A DNA stretch of 64,000 nucleotides from Xiashengella succiniciproducens (GCF_023674465.1 NZ_CP098400.1:1888801-1952800), one strand, 5' to 3'; positions 10,190 to 19,697 are shown, counted from the first letter of the stretch. Translations and numbers: made by a program. Notes: generated from the letters alone by a model not told the origin.

Positions 10190-10366
10190 ATGTTACAGGA
10201 CATCCTTACATATATTACAGTAGCTGCAGCAATAGCCTATGCTTTGTTCCAGCTTATACGTTCCATCCAGAGCAGCAAACCTGGATGTGGTACTGGTTGC
10301 AGCAGTTGCTGCAGTCCTTCTGATTTCAAAGCTTCAGCACTAAAGAAGAAGAAGGTCACAGTGTAA
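10190..10366 (+). CDS. FeoB-associated Cys-rich membrane protein
   Basis: A 58-residue protein: one membrane helix (LTYITVAAAIAYALFQLI), then GCGTGCSSCC with five cysteines among ten residues, then a Lys-rich tail. It belongs to the FeoB-associated Cys-rich membrane protein group, which fills the place FeoC has in enterobacteria. A GGAGG lies 5 bases before the ATG and the gene follows feoB by 17 bases, so it is co-translated or co-transcribed with it. Iron or redox sensing by the Cys cluster is inferred only. Confidence 0.85.
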   Translation: MLQDILTYITVAAAIAYALFQLIRSIQSSKPGCGTGCSSCCSPSDFKASALKKKKVTV

Positions 10367-10378
10367 AGAGAATGCAAA

Positions 10379-10417
10379 CAAAAAGCCCCTAAGTCTTATC
10401 AACCTAGGGGCTTTTTT
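10379..10417 (+). terminator. Rho-independent terminator of the feo operon
   Basis: The stem AAGCCCCTA / TAGGGGCTT is followed by TTTT and lies 13 bases after the Cys-rich gene's stop. It has an A-rich left flank, so it can also act on minus-strand transcripts leaving tRNA-Leu. Confidence 0.85.
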
Positions 10418-10418
10418 G

Positions 10419-10502
10419 TGCCCAGAACAGGACTCGAACCTGCACATCCTTACGGACACTAGTCCCTGAAACTAGCGCGTCTACCAATTCCGCCATCTGG
10501 GC
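10419..10502 (-). tRNA. tRNA-Leu (anticodon CAG)
   Basis: The minus strand gives an 84-base class II tRNA. The acceptor is GCCCAGA/TCTGGGC, the anticodon arm is CTAGT-TTCAGGG-ACTAG with anticodon CAG, a variable arm of tRNA-Leu size follows (TGTCCGTAAGGAT), and the T-loop is TTCGAGT. Confidence 0.95.
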
Positions 10503-10614
10503 GTTTCAATTTTGACGCTGCAAATATAAAAAGTTAAACTTTCCAGACAATAACAAACTCCGGAAATTTTCAACCACAGCGCCAAAATTTACACATCCTT
10601 CAGGTAATGAGGAA

Positions 10615-12801
10615 CTAATTTTTGAGGTTCCTCTCCAGGAAATCAAACTTCATTTGGTAAAGGTGTAGCCTTGTATTTCCGCCCCTTATAAAGTGATTCC
10701 TGTTGGGATAGATAAACAGGTCAAACTGCTTTCCGGCCTGTACCAGTTTGTCAACAAACTCGTAGGTATGCTGAATATGGACATTGTCATCGACAGTGCC
10801 GTGAACCAGCAACAGACGTCCATGCAGGTTTTCAGCCATCTCTATCGGAGAGAATGCATAACCTGACGGATTCTCGGCTGGCTTACGCATAAAGCGCTCG
10901 GTGTAGGCAGTGTCATAAAACTTGTGATTCAACGGAGGTGCTATTGCAATTCCTGCCTTAAACAAATTACTGCGACTTAAGCATAGGGTACTGATAAAAC
11001 CTCCATAGCTCCATCCCCAGATTGCAATATTATTGGCATCCACATAGCTTTGTTGACTCAGGTATCGGGCAGTTGAGATCTGATCATCGCTCTCCAGTCG
11101 TCCCAGTTTCATATAAGTCTGCTTTGAAAACTCCTCACCTCTGGCAGCAGTACCGCGTCCATCAACACAAACAACCAGATAGTTTTTCATTGCAAGGTAG
11201 TATTCCCAACCCATCTCCCACATGTCAAGTACCTCCTGAGAATCCGGACCACCATACTGTACCATCAGTACAGGGTATTTGCGGTTTTGATCAAAGTCAA
11301 GAGGTTTTATCATCCAACCATTCAGTTCAACACCATCCTCAGTCCTGAATGTAAAGAACTCCTTATTTGGCAGCTTGTATGATGCAAGTTTTGCCTTCAG
11401 GTAGTTGTTGTCATTAATCACATACTGCAGTTTACCTTTCTTGTCCAGGACCTGATAAACCGGCACCTGAGAAGCTGAGCTGAACTCATGAACATAGTAT
11501 GAGAAATCGCTGCTGAAAGTTGCTTTGTTGGTACCCTCCTTAGCAGCAACAGGAGTCATCTTAGTGCCATCGAAGTTTACCGAATAAACCTCACGACGCA
11601 GTGGTGACTTGGCTGCAGCCTGGAAGTAAAACAACCTGGATGCTGCATCATAGCCGTAATAATCCGTCACATCCCAGTTTCCCTTTGTAAGTTGCCTTAC
11701 CTTGCGACCGTCCAATGAGTACAGGTGCAGGTGGAAGTAACCGTCAAGTTGTGCCTTGTAAACGAAGTGTTTACCATCGGGCAGGAAGTAAATACCTTTA
11801 ATACAATCCTCACTGACATAGCGACTATTGCGGTCGGTCATTATACTGCGGGTAAGACCAGATGATGAGTTTGCCAATAGCAGGTCGAGTTGATCCTGTC
11901 TGCGATTGAGCATTACAATAGCCAGTTGGCCGGGCTCATTGGTCCACTGAATCCGAGGGATATAGATATCATCTCCCTTGATATCCATCTTCTTGGTGGT
12001 ACGATTCTGAATATTGAAAACATGCACCGAGACGACCGAATTGGCTGTCCCAGCCTTAGGATATTTATAGGTGTATTCACCGGGATACAGTTCGTATTCC
12101 TTGTACTCAGGATAAGAACCCTTGTAATATTGCAGAGTCCACTGCTTTACCTGAGACTCATCAAATTTGATATAGGCCAGTTCCTGGCTATCAGCCGACC
12201 AGTCAAAGGCACGTGTAAAAGCAAATTCCTCCTCATATACCCAGTCGGCTGCTCCGTTAATAATGGTATCCTTGGCACCATCGAAGGTAATCTGGTTCTC
12301 GGTACCAAAGCGAAGGTTCTTGATAAAGATATTGTTATCCCTCACAAAGGCCACGCTGTAGCCATTGGGTGCAAACGTTGCATCACGTTGCGGGCCATTC
12401 TTTGACAAGGGTTCAACCTCCCTCCTCTCGATGTCGATAACGTAGTAATCGGCAATAAAAGAGCGACGGTAAATTCTGTTGCTGTTGTTGTAAACAAGAG
12501 CACGGCTACCATCAGGGCTAAAAGTAAAGCCCTCAATGGACTCAATAGAAGCACCCTTTAGGCTGGAGACATCCACCAAAACCCCAACGGGTTTTGGCGA
12601 GGTAAATGAGTATTTTACGATTTTGGTTCCATCTTCCTCAAGACGGGCATAGTGTTTACCGTCATTCAGCGGCACAATCTTACCAGGAGTTTCTGCCTGG
12701 AAAACCGGCCTGGACACAAAATCCGCCAGTTCCAATCCCTGCTGGGCATTTACATTAAGCAGCAATCCGGATAGTAATATCGAAAAGACTAACTTCTTCA
12801 T
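10615..12801 (-). CDS. Dipeptidyl peptidase IV, S9 family
   Basis: A secreted or periplasmic serine peptidase that removes X-Pro dipeptides, used by amino-acid-fermenting Bacteroidales. It has 728 residues with a signal peptide (MKKLVFSILLSGLLLNVNAQ). An eight-bladed beta-propeller (about residues 30-480) carries the N-terminus-binding Glu pair in DWVYEEEF. The C-terminal alpha/beta hydrolase has the nucleophile in GWSYGG (near residue 600), Asp in VHGTVDDNVH (near 668) and His in YPNRNHF (near 701). This spacing is close to that of Porphyromonas gingivalis DPP IV. It is monocistronic with a well-matched promoter upstream. Length and catalytic residues are complete. Confidence 0.93.
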   Translation of the reverse strand: MKKLVFSILLSGLLLNVNAQQGLELADFVSRPVFQAETPGKIVPLNDGKHYARLEEDGTKIVKYSFTSPKPVGVLVDVSSLKGASIESIEGFTFSPDGSRALVYNNSNRIYRRSFIADYYVIDIERREVEPLSKNGPQRDATFAPNGYSVAFVRDNNIFIKNLRFGTENQITFDGAKDTIINGAADWVYEEEFAFTRAFDWSADSQELAYIKFDESQVKQWTLQYYKGSYPEYKEYELYPGEYTYKYPKAGTANSVVSVHVFNIQNRTTKKMDIKGDDIYIPRIQWTNEPGQLAIVMLNRRQDQLDLLLANSSSGLTRSIMTDRNSRYVSEDCIKGIYFLPDGKHFVYKAQLDGYFHLHLYSLDGRKVRQLTKGNWDVTDYYGYDAASRLFYFQAAAKSPLRREVYSVNFDGTKMTPVAAKEGTNKATFSSDFSYYVHEFSSASQVPVYQVLDKKGKLQYVINDNNYLKAKLASYKLPNKEFFTFRTEDGVELNGWMIKPLDFDQNRKYPVLMVQYGGPDSQEVLDMWEMGWEYYLAMKNYLVVCVDGRGTAARGEEFSKQTYMKLGRLESDDQISTARYLSQQSYVDANNIAIWGWSYGGFISTLCLSRSNLFKAGIAIAPPLNHKFYDTAYTERFMRKPAENPSGYAFSPIEMAENLHGRLLLVHGTVDDNVHIQHTYEFVDKLVQAGKQFDLFIYPNRNHFIRGGNTRLHLYQMKFDFLERNLKN

Positions 12802-12834
12802 TGATCAGTTATGTTTAGATTTTCAGTAAGACAA

Positions 12835-12865
12835 CAAAAATAGGCGACTTTAGCAAATTAACAAA
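12835..12865 (-). promoter_or_regulatory. Probable DPP IV promoter
   Basis: On the minus strand, TTTG (12865-12862), exactly 19 bases, then TATTTTTG (12842-12835). This is a perfect match to the Bacteroidota consensus, 34 bases upstream of the start codon. Confidence 0.7.
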
Positions 12866-12922
12866 CAAGAACAATGCCGTACAATTTTGAACTGTCAAAT
12901 TCACATCCTTCCGTAAATTATA

Positions 12923-12930
12923 TATCTTTG
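12923..12930 (+). promoter_or_regulatory. -7 element upstream of thrS
   Basis: TATCTTTG matches TAnnTTTG, 37 bases before the thrS ATG. No clear -33 TTTG stands at the expected distance, so this is a partial match. Confidence 0.4.
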
Positions 12931-12966
12931 TGTGTTTTTTGAAAATCAAGATTAGACAAGCATATC

Positions 12967-14895
12967 ATGATAAAAATCACATTTCCCGACAATTCGGTAC
13001 GTGAGTACGAATCAGGAGTAACAGGCTACGAGATAGCAAGGGCAATCAGTCCCCAGCTGGCCAAAGAAGTGTTGAGCATCACAGTTAATGACGCACTATG
13101 GGATCTGACCCGCCCCATCACTACAGATGCAACGATTAAGCTGCACAAGTGGGATGATGAGGAAGGCCGCCATGCATTCTGGCACTCTTCGGCTCACCTT
13201 ATGGCTGAGGCCTTACAAAGCCTTTATCCGGGGATCAAATTTGGTATCGGACCTGCAATAGAAAACGGTTTCTATTATGATGTGGATCCGGGAGATGCAA
13301 CAATTACCGATGCCGATCTGCCTAAGATTGAGGAGGAAATGCGTCGTCTTGCTAAGCAAAACAATCAATATGTTCGCAGTGAGGTTCCCAAGAAGGAAGC
13401 ACTTGAGTTTTTCAGCCATGACCCGTACAAGGTAGAGCTGCTCAATGATCTGCAGGACGGAACTATCAGCTTTTATAAGCAAGGTAGCTTCACCGACCTG
13501 TGTCGCGGACCTCACCTGCCTAACACAGAGCATATAAAGGCTATCAAGCTATTGAACGTAGCCGGCGCCTACTGGCGTGGAGATGAAAAGCGCAAACAGC
13601 TGACCCGTATCTACGGTATCACCTTCCCCAAGCAAAAGATGCTTGATGAGTATCTCGTTCAATTAGAGGAAGCTCAAAAGCGTGACCACCGTAAACTGGG
13701 TAAGGAACTTGAGCTTTTCACATTCAGCCAGAAAGTTGGACAGGGTCTTCCATTGTGGTTGCCACAGGGAGCTCGTTTGAGAGAGAGACTGGAAAACTTC
13801 CTTAAGAAAGTTCAGCAACAATATGGCTATGAGCCTGTTATTACACCACATATTGGTAACAAGGATCTGTATGTTACATCAGGTCACTATGCCAAATATG
13901 GTGCCGACTCATTCCAGCCAATACATACACCAGCCGAAGGCGAGGAGTTTTTGCTGAAGCCGATGAACTGCCCTCACCACTGTGAGATATATAAGACACG
14001 TCCCCGCTCCTACCGTGATTTGCCATTGCGCTTTGCGGAGTTTGGTACCGTATATCGTTACGAGCAGAGTGGTGAGTTGCACGGACTGACCAGGGTGCGC
14101 GGGTTTACTCAGGACGATGCTCACATCTTCTGCAGGCCCGACCAGCTCAAGGAAGAATTTATCAAGGTTATTGATATTATTTTCTACATATTCAAGACAC
14201 TTGACTTTAAGGAATATGTAGCACAGATATCACTGAGGGATCCCAACAACAAGGAAAAGTATATTGGTTCGGATGAAAACTGGGAAAAGGCCGAGAATGC
14301 CATTATCGAGGCATGTAAGGAAAAAGGTCTTAACACAGTTGTAGAATTGGGCGAAGCAGCCTTCTACGGACCGAAGCTTGACTTTATGATCAAGGATGCG
14401 ATTGGACGTAAGTGGCAATTGGGTACCATCCAGGTGGACTACAACCTGCCTGAGCGTTTCGAACTGGAATATATCGGTCAGGACAATGCTCCACACAGGC
14501 CAGTAATGATTCACAGGGCACCGTTCGGTAGCATGGAACGCTTCGTAGCTGTATTGATCGAGCATACCGGAGGTAAGTTCCCATTGTGGCTAACCCCAAA
14601 TCAGGCAGTCGTGTTGCCTATCAGTGAGAAATTTAACGACTATGCACAGGAAGTAGTGAACAAGTTGAAGGCTGTGGATGTTCGTGTATCAGTAGACGAC
14701 CGTAACGAGAAGATTGGAAGGAAGATTCGCGACAACGAGTTGAAGAGGATTCCTTATCTGTTGATCGTTGGAGAGAAGGAAGCTGAAGGCGGTATGGTTG
14801 CCGTTCGCCGTCAGGGAGAAGGCGACAAGGGAGTGATGACGATTGATGAATTTGCAGCACTGATAAATAAAGAAGTTGCTGATTCATTAGCATAA
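12967..14895 (+). CDS. thrS: Threonyl-tRNA synthetase
   Basis: Charges tRNA-Thr and edits mischarged Ser-tRNA. The 642 residues are full length. A TGS domain (about 1-60) precedes the editing domain with the HxxxH metal site ([11 protein letters not shown], near residue 75). A class II catalytic core follows, with the zinc-ligand Cys in [10 protein letters not shown] (Cys335) and FRYEQSGE-like motif 2 ([14 protein letters not shown]). The HGT-type anticodon-binding domain ends the protein ([13 protein letters not shown] onward). It heads a thrS, infC, rpmI, rplT run as in many bacteria, though 206 bases and a separate promoter-like site lie before infC. No T-box is seen, as expected outside Firmicutes. 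Confidence 0.97.
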   Translation: MIKITFPDNSVREYESGVTGYEIARAISPQLAKEVLSITVNDALWDLTRPITTDATIKLHKWDDEEGRHAFWHSSAHLMAEALQSLYPGIKFGIGPAIENGFYYDVDPGDATITDADLPKIEEEMRRLAKQNNQYVRSEVPKKEALEFFSHDPYKVELLNDLQDGTISFYKQGSFTDLCRGPHLPNTEHIKAIKLLNVAGAYWRGDEKRKQLTRIYGITFPKQKMLDEYLVQLEEAQKRDHRKLGKELELFTFSQKVGQGLPLWLPQGARLRERLENFLKKVQQQYGYEPVITPHIGNKDLYVTSGHYAKYGADSFQPIHTPAEGEEFLLKPMNCPHHCEIYKTRPRSYRDLPLRFAEFGTVYRYEQSGELHGLTRVRGFTQDDAHIFCRPDQLKEEFIKVIDIIFYIFKTLDFKEYVAQISLRDPNNKEKYIGSDENWEKAENAIIEACKEKGLNTVVELGEAAFYGPKLDFMIKDAIGRKWQLGTIQVDYNLPERFELEYIGQDNAPHRPVMIHRAPFGSMERFVAVLIEHTGGKFPLWLTPNQAVVLPISEKFNDYAQEVVNKLKAVDVRVSVDDRNEKIGRKIRDNELKRIPYLLIVGEKEAEGGMVAVRRQGEGDKGVMTIDEFAALINKEVADSLA

Positions 14896-14908
14896 CAACA
14901 CCTCTATT

Positions 14909-14949
14909 GGCTCAGTATTCATTAGCTTTCATCTGAGTCGGTCGAAGTG
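14909..14949. repeat. Degenerate copy of a REP-like intergenic inverted repeat
   Basis: GGCTCAG (14909-14915), 17 bases, then CTGAGTCGGTCGAAGT (14933-14949). The arms pair with one G-T wobble. The right arm is a near copy of CTGAGCCTGTCGAAGT at 28591-28606. The left CTTCG flank is missing here. Confidence 0.5.
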
Positions 14950-14999
14950 AACAAGGCCACGATGGTGCAAAGTCATGCAAGAAAAAAAATCTGTATAAA

Positions 15000-15030
15000 T
15001 TTCTTGTATCAATTGAAATCAATATCTTTG
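15000..15030 (+). promoter_or_regulatory. Probable promoter of infC-rpmI-rplT
   Basis: TTTC (15000-15003), 19 bases, then TATCTTTG (15023-15030). One mismatch to the -33 consensus and a full match to the -7 element, 71 bases before the infC start. Confidence 0.5.
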
Positions 15031-15087
15031 CACCCTCAAAAGCAACTTTTTCAACTGGGTGAATTAACAATAAGTATAATTAAACAT

Positions 15088-15104
15088 AGGAGGGCAATAC
15101 TATA
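15088..15104 (+). promoter_or_regulatory. Strong ribosome binding site and AUA start of infC
   Basis: AGGAGGG (15088-15094) is followed 7 bases later by ATA (15102-15104). No ATG, GTG or TTG lies in frame near this site, so the Shine-Dalgarno sequence fixes the start on a rare AUA codon. Confidence 0.75.
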
Positions 15105-15656
15105 GGACCAAGAAGATATCCGGTACAACCCCAAAAGGACGAGTTCAACTTCCGTATCAACGAAAAGATACGAGTACCACAGGTTCGCCTGGTTGGTGAA
15201 AACATTGAGAATCCCGGGGTTTACCCTATCAGCGAAGCTTTAAAGTTAGCAGATGAGTTAGAACTGGATTTGGTAGAAATTTCTCCAAAAGCCGATCCTC
15301 CAGTATGTAAAATACTAGACTACCAGAAGTTTCTCTATCAGCAAAAGAAGAAACAGAAGGAGATGAAGCAGAAGACCATACAGGTTACGGTCAAGGAGAT
15401 TCGTTTTGGTCCGAATACCGATGACCATGATTACAACTTTAAGTTGCGTCATGCGGAGAAGTTCCTCAATGAAGGATCAAAGGTCAAGGCCTATGTATTT
15501 TTCAAGGGACGTAGTATTCTTTTCAAAGAAAAAGGTGAGATACTATTGCTCAGATTCGCTCAGGATTTGGAAGAAATTGGAAAAGTTGAGCAAATGCCAA
15601 AGCTGGAAGGTAAGCGTATGACAATGTTCCTTACCCCAAAGCCAAAAAAGAAGTAG
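15102..15656 (+). CDS. infC: Translation initiation factor IF-3 (non-AUG start)
   Basis: Binds the 30S subunit, prevents premature 50S joining and checks the initiator tRNA-start codon pair. It has 184 residues. The N-domain contains the family signature [19 protein letters not shown], then the linker and [13 protein letters not shown]. The C-domain contains VKEIRFGP and the [14 protein letters not shown] helix. The first in-frame ATG lies far inside the protein, past the conserved N-domain, so the start must be upstream. The ATA at 15102 is the only rare initiator well placed behind a perfect AGGAGG. Non-AUG starts in infC (AUU in E. coli) allow IF-3 to repress its own translation. It is followed by rpmI after 34 bases. 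Confidence 0.9.
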   Translation: MGPRRYPVQPQKDEFNFRINEKIRVPQVRLVGENIENPGVYPISEALKLADELELDLVEISPKADPPVCKILDYQKFLYQQKKKQKEMKQKTIQVTVKEIRFGPNTDDHDYNFKLRHAEKFLNEGSKVKAYVFFKGRSILFKEKGEILLLRFAQDLEEIGKVEQMPKLEGKRMTMFLTPKPKKK

Positions 15657-15690
15657 TTGAGAAGATCAATCACTTAAATATATCTGAACA

Positions 15691-15888
15691 ATGCCTAAAA
15701 TGAAGACGAATTCCAGTGCTAAGAAGCGTTTTACTATCACTGGAAGTGGAAAGATCAAGCGTAAGCATGCTTTCAAGAATCACATCTTGACCAAGAAGGA
15801 AAAGAAGAGAAAGAGAAATCTAGCTCTACCCGGACTGGTTCACAGTTCTGATGAGAAAAGCGTGAAGCGCTTATTAGCAATGAGGTAA
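15691..15888 (+). CDS. rpmI: 50S ribosomal protein L35
   Basis: A 65-residue basic ribosomal protein. It starts [20 protein letters not shown] and carries the conserved [12 protein letters not shown]. The order infC-rpmI-rplT is the universal one. An intact length and normal basic composition support it. Confidence 0.98.
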   Translation: MPKMKTNSSAKKRFTITGSGKIKRKHAFKNHILTKKEKKRKRNLALPGLVHSSDEKSVKRLLAMR

Positions 15889-15966
15889 TCAACAAATTAT
15901 TAACCGAGTGAATTAGCAACAAAGATTCCCTGACAGGGAACGCTAACCATTCAAAAAACAGAAATT

Positions 15967-16317
15967 ATGCCTAGATCAGTAAATTCTGTAGCTTCCAGAG
16001 CTCGTAGGAAAAAGATTTTAAAGTTGACCAGAGGCTATTTTGGCAGCAGAAAAAACGTATGGACAGTTGCCAAGAATGCATGGGAAAAAGGTCAATTGTA
16101 TGCTTACCGCGATCGTAAGCGCAAAAAGGGACATTTCAGAGCATTGTGGATACAGCGTATCAATGCTGCTGCTCGTCTGGAAGGTCTTTCATACAGCAAG
16201 TTGATGGGACTTCTTGCAAAAGAAAACATCAAGATCAACCGTAAAGTACTTGCTGACCTTGCAGTAAATCACCCGGATGCCTTCAAGGCAGTTGTGAAAC
16301 GTGCAACAGCTAAATAA
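15967..16317 (+). CDS. rplT: 50S ribosomal protein L20
   Basis: A 116-residue 23S-binding assembly protein. It starts [20 protein letters not shown] and carries [20 protein letters not shown] and the C-terminal [16 protein letters not shown]. The 78-base gap after rpmI holds a small hairpin, TTCCCT-GAC-AGGGAA (15924-15938). L20 represses its own operon through leader RNA in other bacteria; whether this hairpin takes part is open. A strong terminator follows 49 bases after the stop. Confidence 0.98.
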   Translation: MPRSVNSVASRARRKKILKLTRGYFGSRKNVWTVAKNAWEKGQLYAYRDRKRKKGHFRALWIQRINAAARLEGLSYSKLMGLLAKENIKINRKVLADLAVNHPDAFKAVVKRATAK

Positions 16318-16365
16318 ATCCTAAGACCGAACTTGGTTATTAAATTTTAGGGTTAAATCTTACAG

Positions 16366-16396
16366 AAACGTCCCCTCGTGGGGACGTTTTTCTTTT
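16366..16396 (+). terminator. Rho-independent terminator of infC-rpmI-rplT
   Basis: The stem AAACGTCCCC / GGGGACGTTT with loop TCGT runs into TTTCTTTT. It is the only recognisable element in the 300 bases between rplT and dapB, apart from a -7-like TATCTTTG at 16585-16592. Confidence 0.92.
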
Positions 16397-16617
16397 ACCC
16401 CCTCCCACTTCTACACAGTTACGCATCAGGCAAGATTTTCTCAGGTTAGATTACCAGGCATTCCATTTTCACAGTACGTACCTGCAAAGCGTGTAGCATA
16501 CAGGGTAATTGTTGCTCACAGTCATATTTTTCCCACATATCCCGCTTTCGTGATATCTTTCAGGCAAAAATCTCCTTAAATTTTTATCTTTGTCAGGTTA
16601 AGTAAAACAAGTTCCAA

Positions 16618-17331
16618 ATGAAGATAGCACTTATTGGATATGGCAAGATGGGCAGGACCATCGAGAAGATCGCGTTGTCGCGTGGACATCAGATCGTAGC
16701 TAAAATAGACCCCGTCAATGGCGAGGATTTTACAAGTCCCAGTCTTAAGGAGGCAGATGTTGCGATTGAGTTTACCAGACCTGAAACAGCATTTATAAAC
16801 TATCTGGAATGCTTCAGGCTCAATCTGCCTGTTGTGTCGGGAACTACCGGATGGCTGGAGCGTATGGATGAGATCAAGGCTCTTTGTGAGAAGGGACATA
16901 CCTTCTTTTATGCATCCAACTTCAGTATAGGGATGAATCTGTTCTTTGAGATCAACAAGCGTCTGGCTCAGTTGATGAATTCACAGCCGCAATATGAGGT
17001 GAGCATGACAGAGGTGCACCATATCCATAAACTTGATGCTCCAAGCGGAACTGCAATAACCCTTGCCGAAGGAATATTGGAGAATCTGAGTCGCAAGAAA
17101 TACTGGGAACTTGACAAACCTTCAACAGGAGATGTGATTGGTATCAAAGCCGTACGAGAAGGAGAAGTACCTGGTACCCACATTATAAATTATATCTCTG
17201 ATGTAGATGAGATTACCATCGAACATAAGGTAACATCACGAGATGGACTTGCTTTTGGTGCGGTTCTTGCAGCCGAGTTTGCCATTAGCAGGAAGGGTTT
17301 CCTGACTATGAGCGATATGCTCAAATTCTAG
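16618..17331 (+). CDS. dapB: 4-hydroxy-tetrahydrodipicolinate reductase
   Basis: The NAD(P)H-dependent reductase of the diaminopimelate/lysine pathway, cytoplasmic. It has 237 residues, on the short side for the family. The Rossmann glycine motif is ALIGYGKMGR (residues 3-12). The central VVSGTTGW and NFSIGMN motifs are present. The substrate signature is VHHIHKLDAPSGTA, holding the catalytic His and Lys. A TATCTTTG box lies 26 bases before the ATG. The two signal peptidase genes follow 30 bases downstream, a common arrangement in Bacteroidales. Confidence 0.96.
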   Translation: MKIALIGYGKMGRTIEKIALSRGHQIVAKIDPVNGEDFTSPSLKEADVAIEFTRPETAFINYLECFRLNLPVVSGTTGWLERMDEIKALCEKGHTFFYASNFSIGMNLFFEINKRLAQLMNSQPQYEVSMTEVHHIHKLDAPSGTAITLAEGILENLSRKKYWELDKPSTGDVIGIKAVREGEVPGTHIINYISDVDEITIEHKVTSRDGLAFGAVLAAEFAISRKGFLTMSDMLKF

Positions 17332-17361
17332 GTTCAGTAATAATTAATAACAAAGCGTATA

Positions 17362-18801
17362 ATGGATTTCAAGGGTATCCCAACCTCTCGTAAGGTAAGG
17401 TTTTTTATAGCTCTCATAGCTTTTGTTCTGACTGTGATTTGGATAGGCAACTACTGGCTGTTGCTTGGTGTGCCCGTAATATTTGATATTTACATTAGTC
17501 GTATTGTGCCCTGGGGAGCCTGGAAGCAAAAGAAGGAAGGTCAGAGGCCCCCTGCCTGGGTAGAATGGGTAGATGCACTGGTCTTTGCACTTGTAGCTGT
17601 ATATATCATCAATATTTTCCTGTTTCAGAACTACAAGATCCCTACCTCTTCCCTTGAAAAGACATTGCTCGTAGGTGACCATCTGTTTGTAAGCAAGGTA
17701 AGCTATGGTCCCAGGATGCCCATCACTCCGATAGCATTTCCGCTGGTGCAAAACACCTTCCCCATCACAAATAGCAAGTCATATACAGACTGGCCCACAT
17801 GGGACTATAAGAGACTTAAGGGCTTTGGTAAGGTAGAGCGTAACCAGATAGTGGTATTCAACTTCCCGACAGGAGATACAGTGCCATTCTATCGCCCAAA
17901 TCCAGACTACTATATCACAATTAAGGAACTGGGTCAATATGCTGCTATGCGTAACCCTTCCCTTATTGAAGGCAAGACCTTTGCTTCAGAATATGAAGAA
18001 CGCCAGTTTTTTAACGAAATAGGTCGCAGGCTGGTACAAAGCAACTCACAGGAGTACGGGGATGTTCGTTACCGTCCTGTTGACAAGAGAGACAACTATG
18101 TAAAGCGTTGCATCGCCCTCCCGGGCGATGTGTTTGAGATTCGCCATAATCAGGTTTATATTAACGGACAGCCAGCAGAAAACCCGGAAAACCTACAGCA
18201 CAATTACCTTGTTGTTACAGATGGAACCATATTGCCAAAGCAATTCTTTGACAGACTTGGTATTTCGGAAGATGACAGAAGAGAAGGAGGAACAGGGCCA
18301 AACTACGTACTACCTCTCACCAAAGCTATGGTTGAGACAATAAAGAGTTACGATATTATTAAGGCTGTGGAAGTTGATGAACGCAAGCCCAACGGATCTG
18401 GATCAGAGGTATTCCCTTATAGCAAGTATTTCAACTGGAGCAGGGACAACTATGGTCCGTTGCGCATCCCTGCCAAGGGAGAGACAGTTGACCTGACCAT
18501 TGAGAATATCCTGCTTTATGAACGCATTATCTCAGCATATGAAGGTAACAAGCTTGAAGTAAAGAATGGTACCATCTATATCAATGGAGAGGTAGCCAAC
18601 AGCTATACCTTCAAGATGGACTACTACTTTATGCTGGGAGACAACCGCCACAAATCGGCTGACAGTCGTTATTGGGGTTTTGTACCCGAGGATCACATTA
18701 TTGGCCGTCCAATCCTTGTCTGGTTGTCAGTTGACAAAGACAAAGGTTTCCCGGGCGGTATTAGGTGGAACAGATTTTTCAAGTGGGTGAAGAACGATTA
18801 A
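17362..18801 (+). CDS. lepB: Signal peptidase I, long form
   Basis: Membrane serine peptidase that removes Sec signal peptides. It has 479 residues, well above the E. coli length. Two N-terminal membrane segments (about residues 14-45 and 70-90) precede the active-site motif IPTSSLEKTLLVGD with Ser97. The general base is Lys248 in NYVKRCIALPGD. Their separation of about 150 residues, against about 55 in E. coli LepB, reflects a large insertion that is common in Bacteroidota LepB. The C-terminal box E is GDNRHKSADSRYWGFVP. It is followed after 7 bases by a second signal peptidase gene, so the pair is co-transcribed with dapB. Confidence 0.95.
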   Translation: MDFKGIPTSRKVRFFIALIAFVLTVIWIGNYWLLLGVPVIFDIYISRIVPWGAWKQKKEGQRPPAWVEWVDALVFALVAVYIINIFLFQNYKIPTSSLEKTLLVGDHLFVSKVSYGPRMPITPIAFPLVQNTFPITNSKSYTDWPTWDYKRLKGFGKVERNQIVVFNFPTGDTVPFYRPNPDYYITIKELGQYAAMRNPSLIEGKTFASEYEERQFFNEIGRRLVQSNSQEYGDVRYRPVDKRDNYVKRCIALPGDVFEIRHNQVYINGQPAENPENLQHNYLVVTDGTILPKQFFDRLGISEDDRREGGTGPNYVLPLTKAMVETIKSYDIIKAVEVDERKPNGSGSEVFPYSKYFNWSRDNYGPLRIPAKGETVDLTIENILLYERIISAYEGNKLEVKNGTIYINGEVANSYTFKMDYYFMLGDNRHKSADSRYWGFVPEDHIIGRPILVWLSVDKDKGFPGGIRWNRFFKWVKND

Positions 18802-18808
18802 GTACCAG

Positions 18809-19654
18809 ATGAAGAAGGCAGTCAGGGTATTAGTATGGCTTGCAATTGGTTTTGGAATATCAGAGTTGATATACCATTATGGACTGGAGCTGCTGAAAGT
18901 ACCCACTTCTTCAATGTCGCCCGGCATAGAGGCCGGCGACTATGTTCTGGTAAATAAGTTTATTCCTGGTCCACGATACAAAGCCAATGATCCCAACCGC
19001 TATGGAAGGTTTGCACTTTCCAGATCATTGAATTATGGAGATATAGTTGTATTCAACTTCCCAGAAGCAGACACGATAGTACCCAACAAGCCCGGAGAGA
19101 GTTATTATCTGCTTCGCAGGAGAGATGCTGGGATAGATACATTGCTTACTGAGGAGTATTGGGGAGAGCTGGAAGCTTTAAAGGTCACGCAACGTCCCAG
19201 GATGATAAAGAGAGTCGCTGCATTGCCGGGTGATAATATTCAGATTATCAGAGGTGTCTTAAATGTAAACGGAGCTGAGAAGGACTTTCGCATCAGCAGT
19301 GGCGATAGCGTTATAATACTTCCTCCCGGGGTATATGATCCCTATGTCTTTCCGGGCAATTACCGGCATGGCTGGAATGTTGATAATCTGGGTCCGTTTT
19401 ACCTTCCAAGGAAGGGAGATGTGTTGGTATTAGACCCAAAGACTTTCCCGTTGTATGAGCGGATTCTCAAGGTTTTTGAGGCTTCGGCTATAGAGCAACG
19501 AGGAAATAGTTTTTATCTGGACGGCAAGCCTGTACAGCAGTATGTTTTCAAGATGAATTATTATTGGGTTCATGGCGACAACCGGAATCGCTCCTTTGAC
19601 AGCCGCTACTGGGGTCCCGTCCCCGAAAACCATATTGTAGGTATTGTGAGGTAA
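18809..19654 (+). CDS. Signal peptidase I, second copy
   Basis: A 281-residue paralogue of the preceding gene. One N-terminal hydrophobic segment is followed by VPTSSMSPGIEAGDYV with Ser35, and Lys134 in MIKRVAALPGD. Box E is HGDNRNRSFDSRYWGPVP, which is intact, so the enzyme is predicted to be active. It has a smaller insertion than the upstream copy and only one clear membrane segment. Two LepB-type enzymes may divide substrates, for example Sec cargo and T9SS cargo, but nothing in the sequence shows which. No plus-strand terminator with a T-run follows; the hairpin downstream points the other way. Confidence 0.93.
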   Translation: MKKAVRVLVWLAIGFGISELIYHYGLELLKVPTSSMSPGIEAGDYVLVNKFIPGPRYKANDPNRYGRFALSRSLNYGDIVVFNFPEADTIVPNKPGESYYLLRRRDAGIDTLLTEEYWGELEALKVTQRPRMIKRVAALPGDNIQIIRGVLNVNGAEKDFRISSGDSVIILPPGVYDPYVFPGNYRHGWNVDNLGPFYLPRKGDVLVLDPKTFPLYERILKVFEASAIEQRGNSFYLDGKPVQQYVFKMNYYWVHGDNRNRSFDSRYWGPVPENHIVGIVR

Positions 19655-19697
19655 ATACCTCTCTCAAAAAGTATCAATCCTTTACCATATTGCAACA

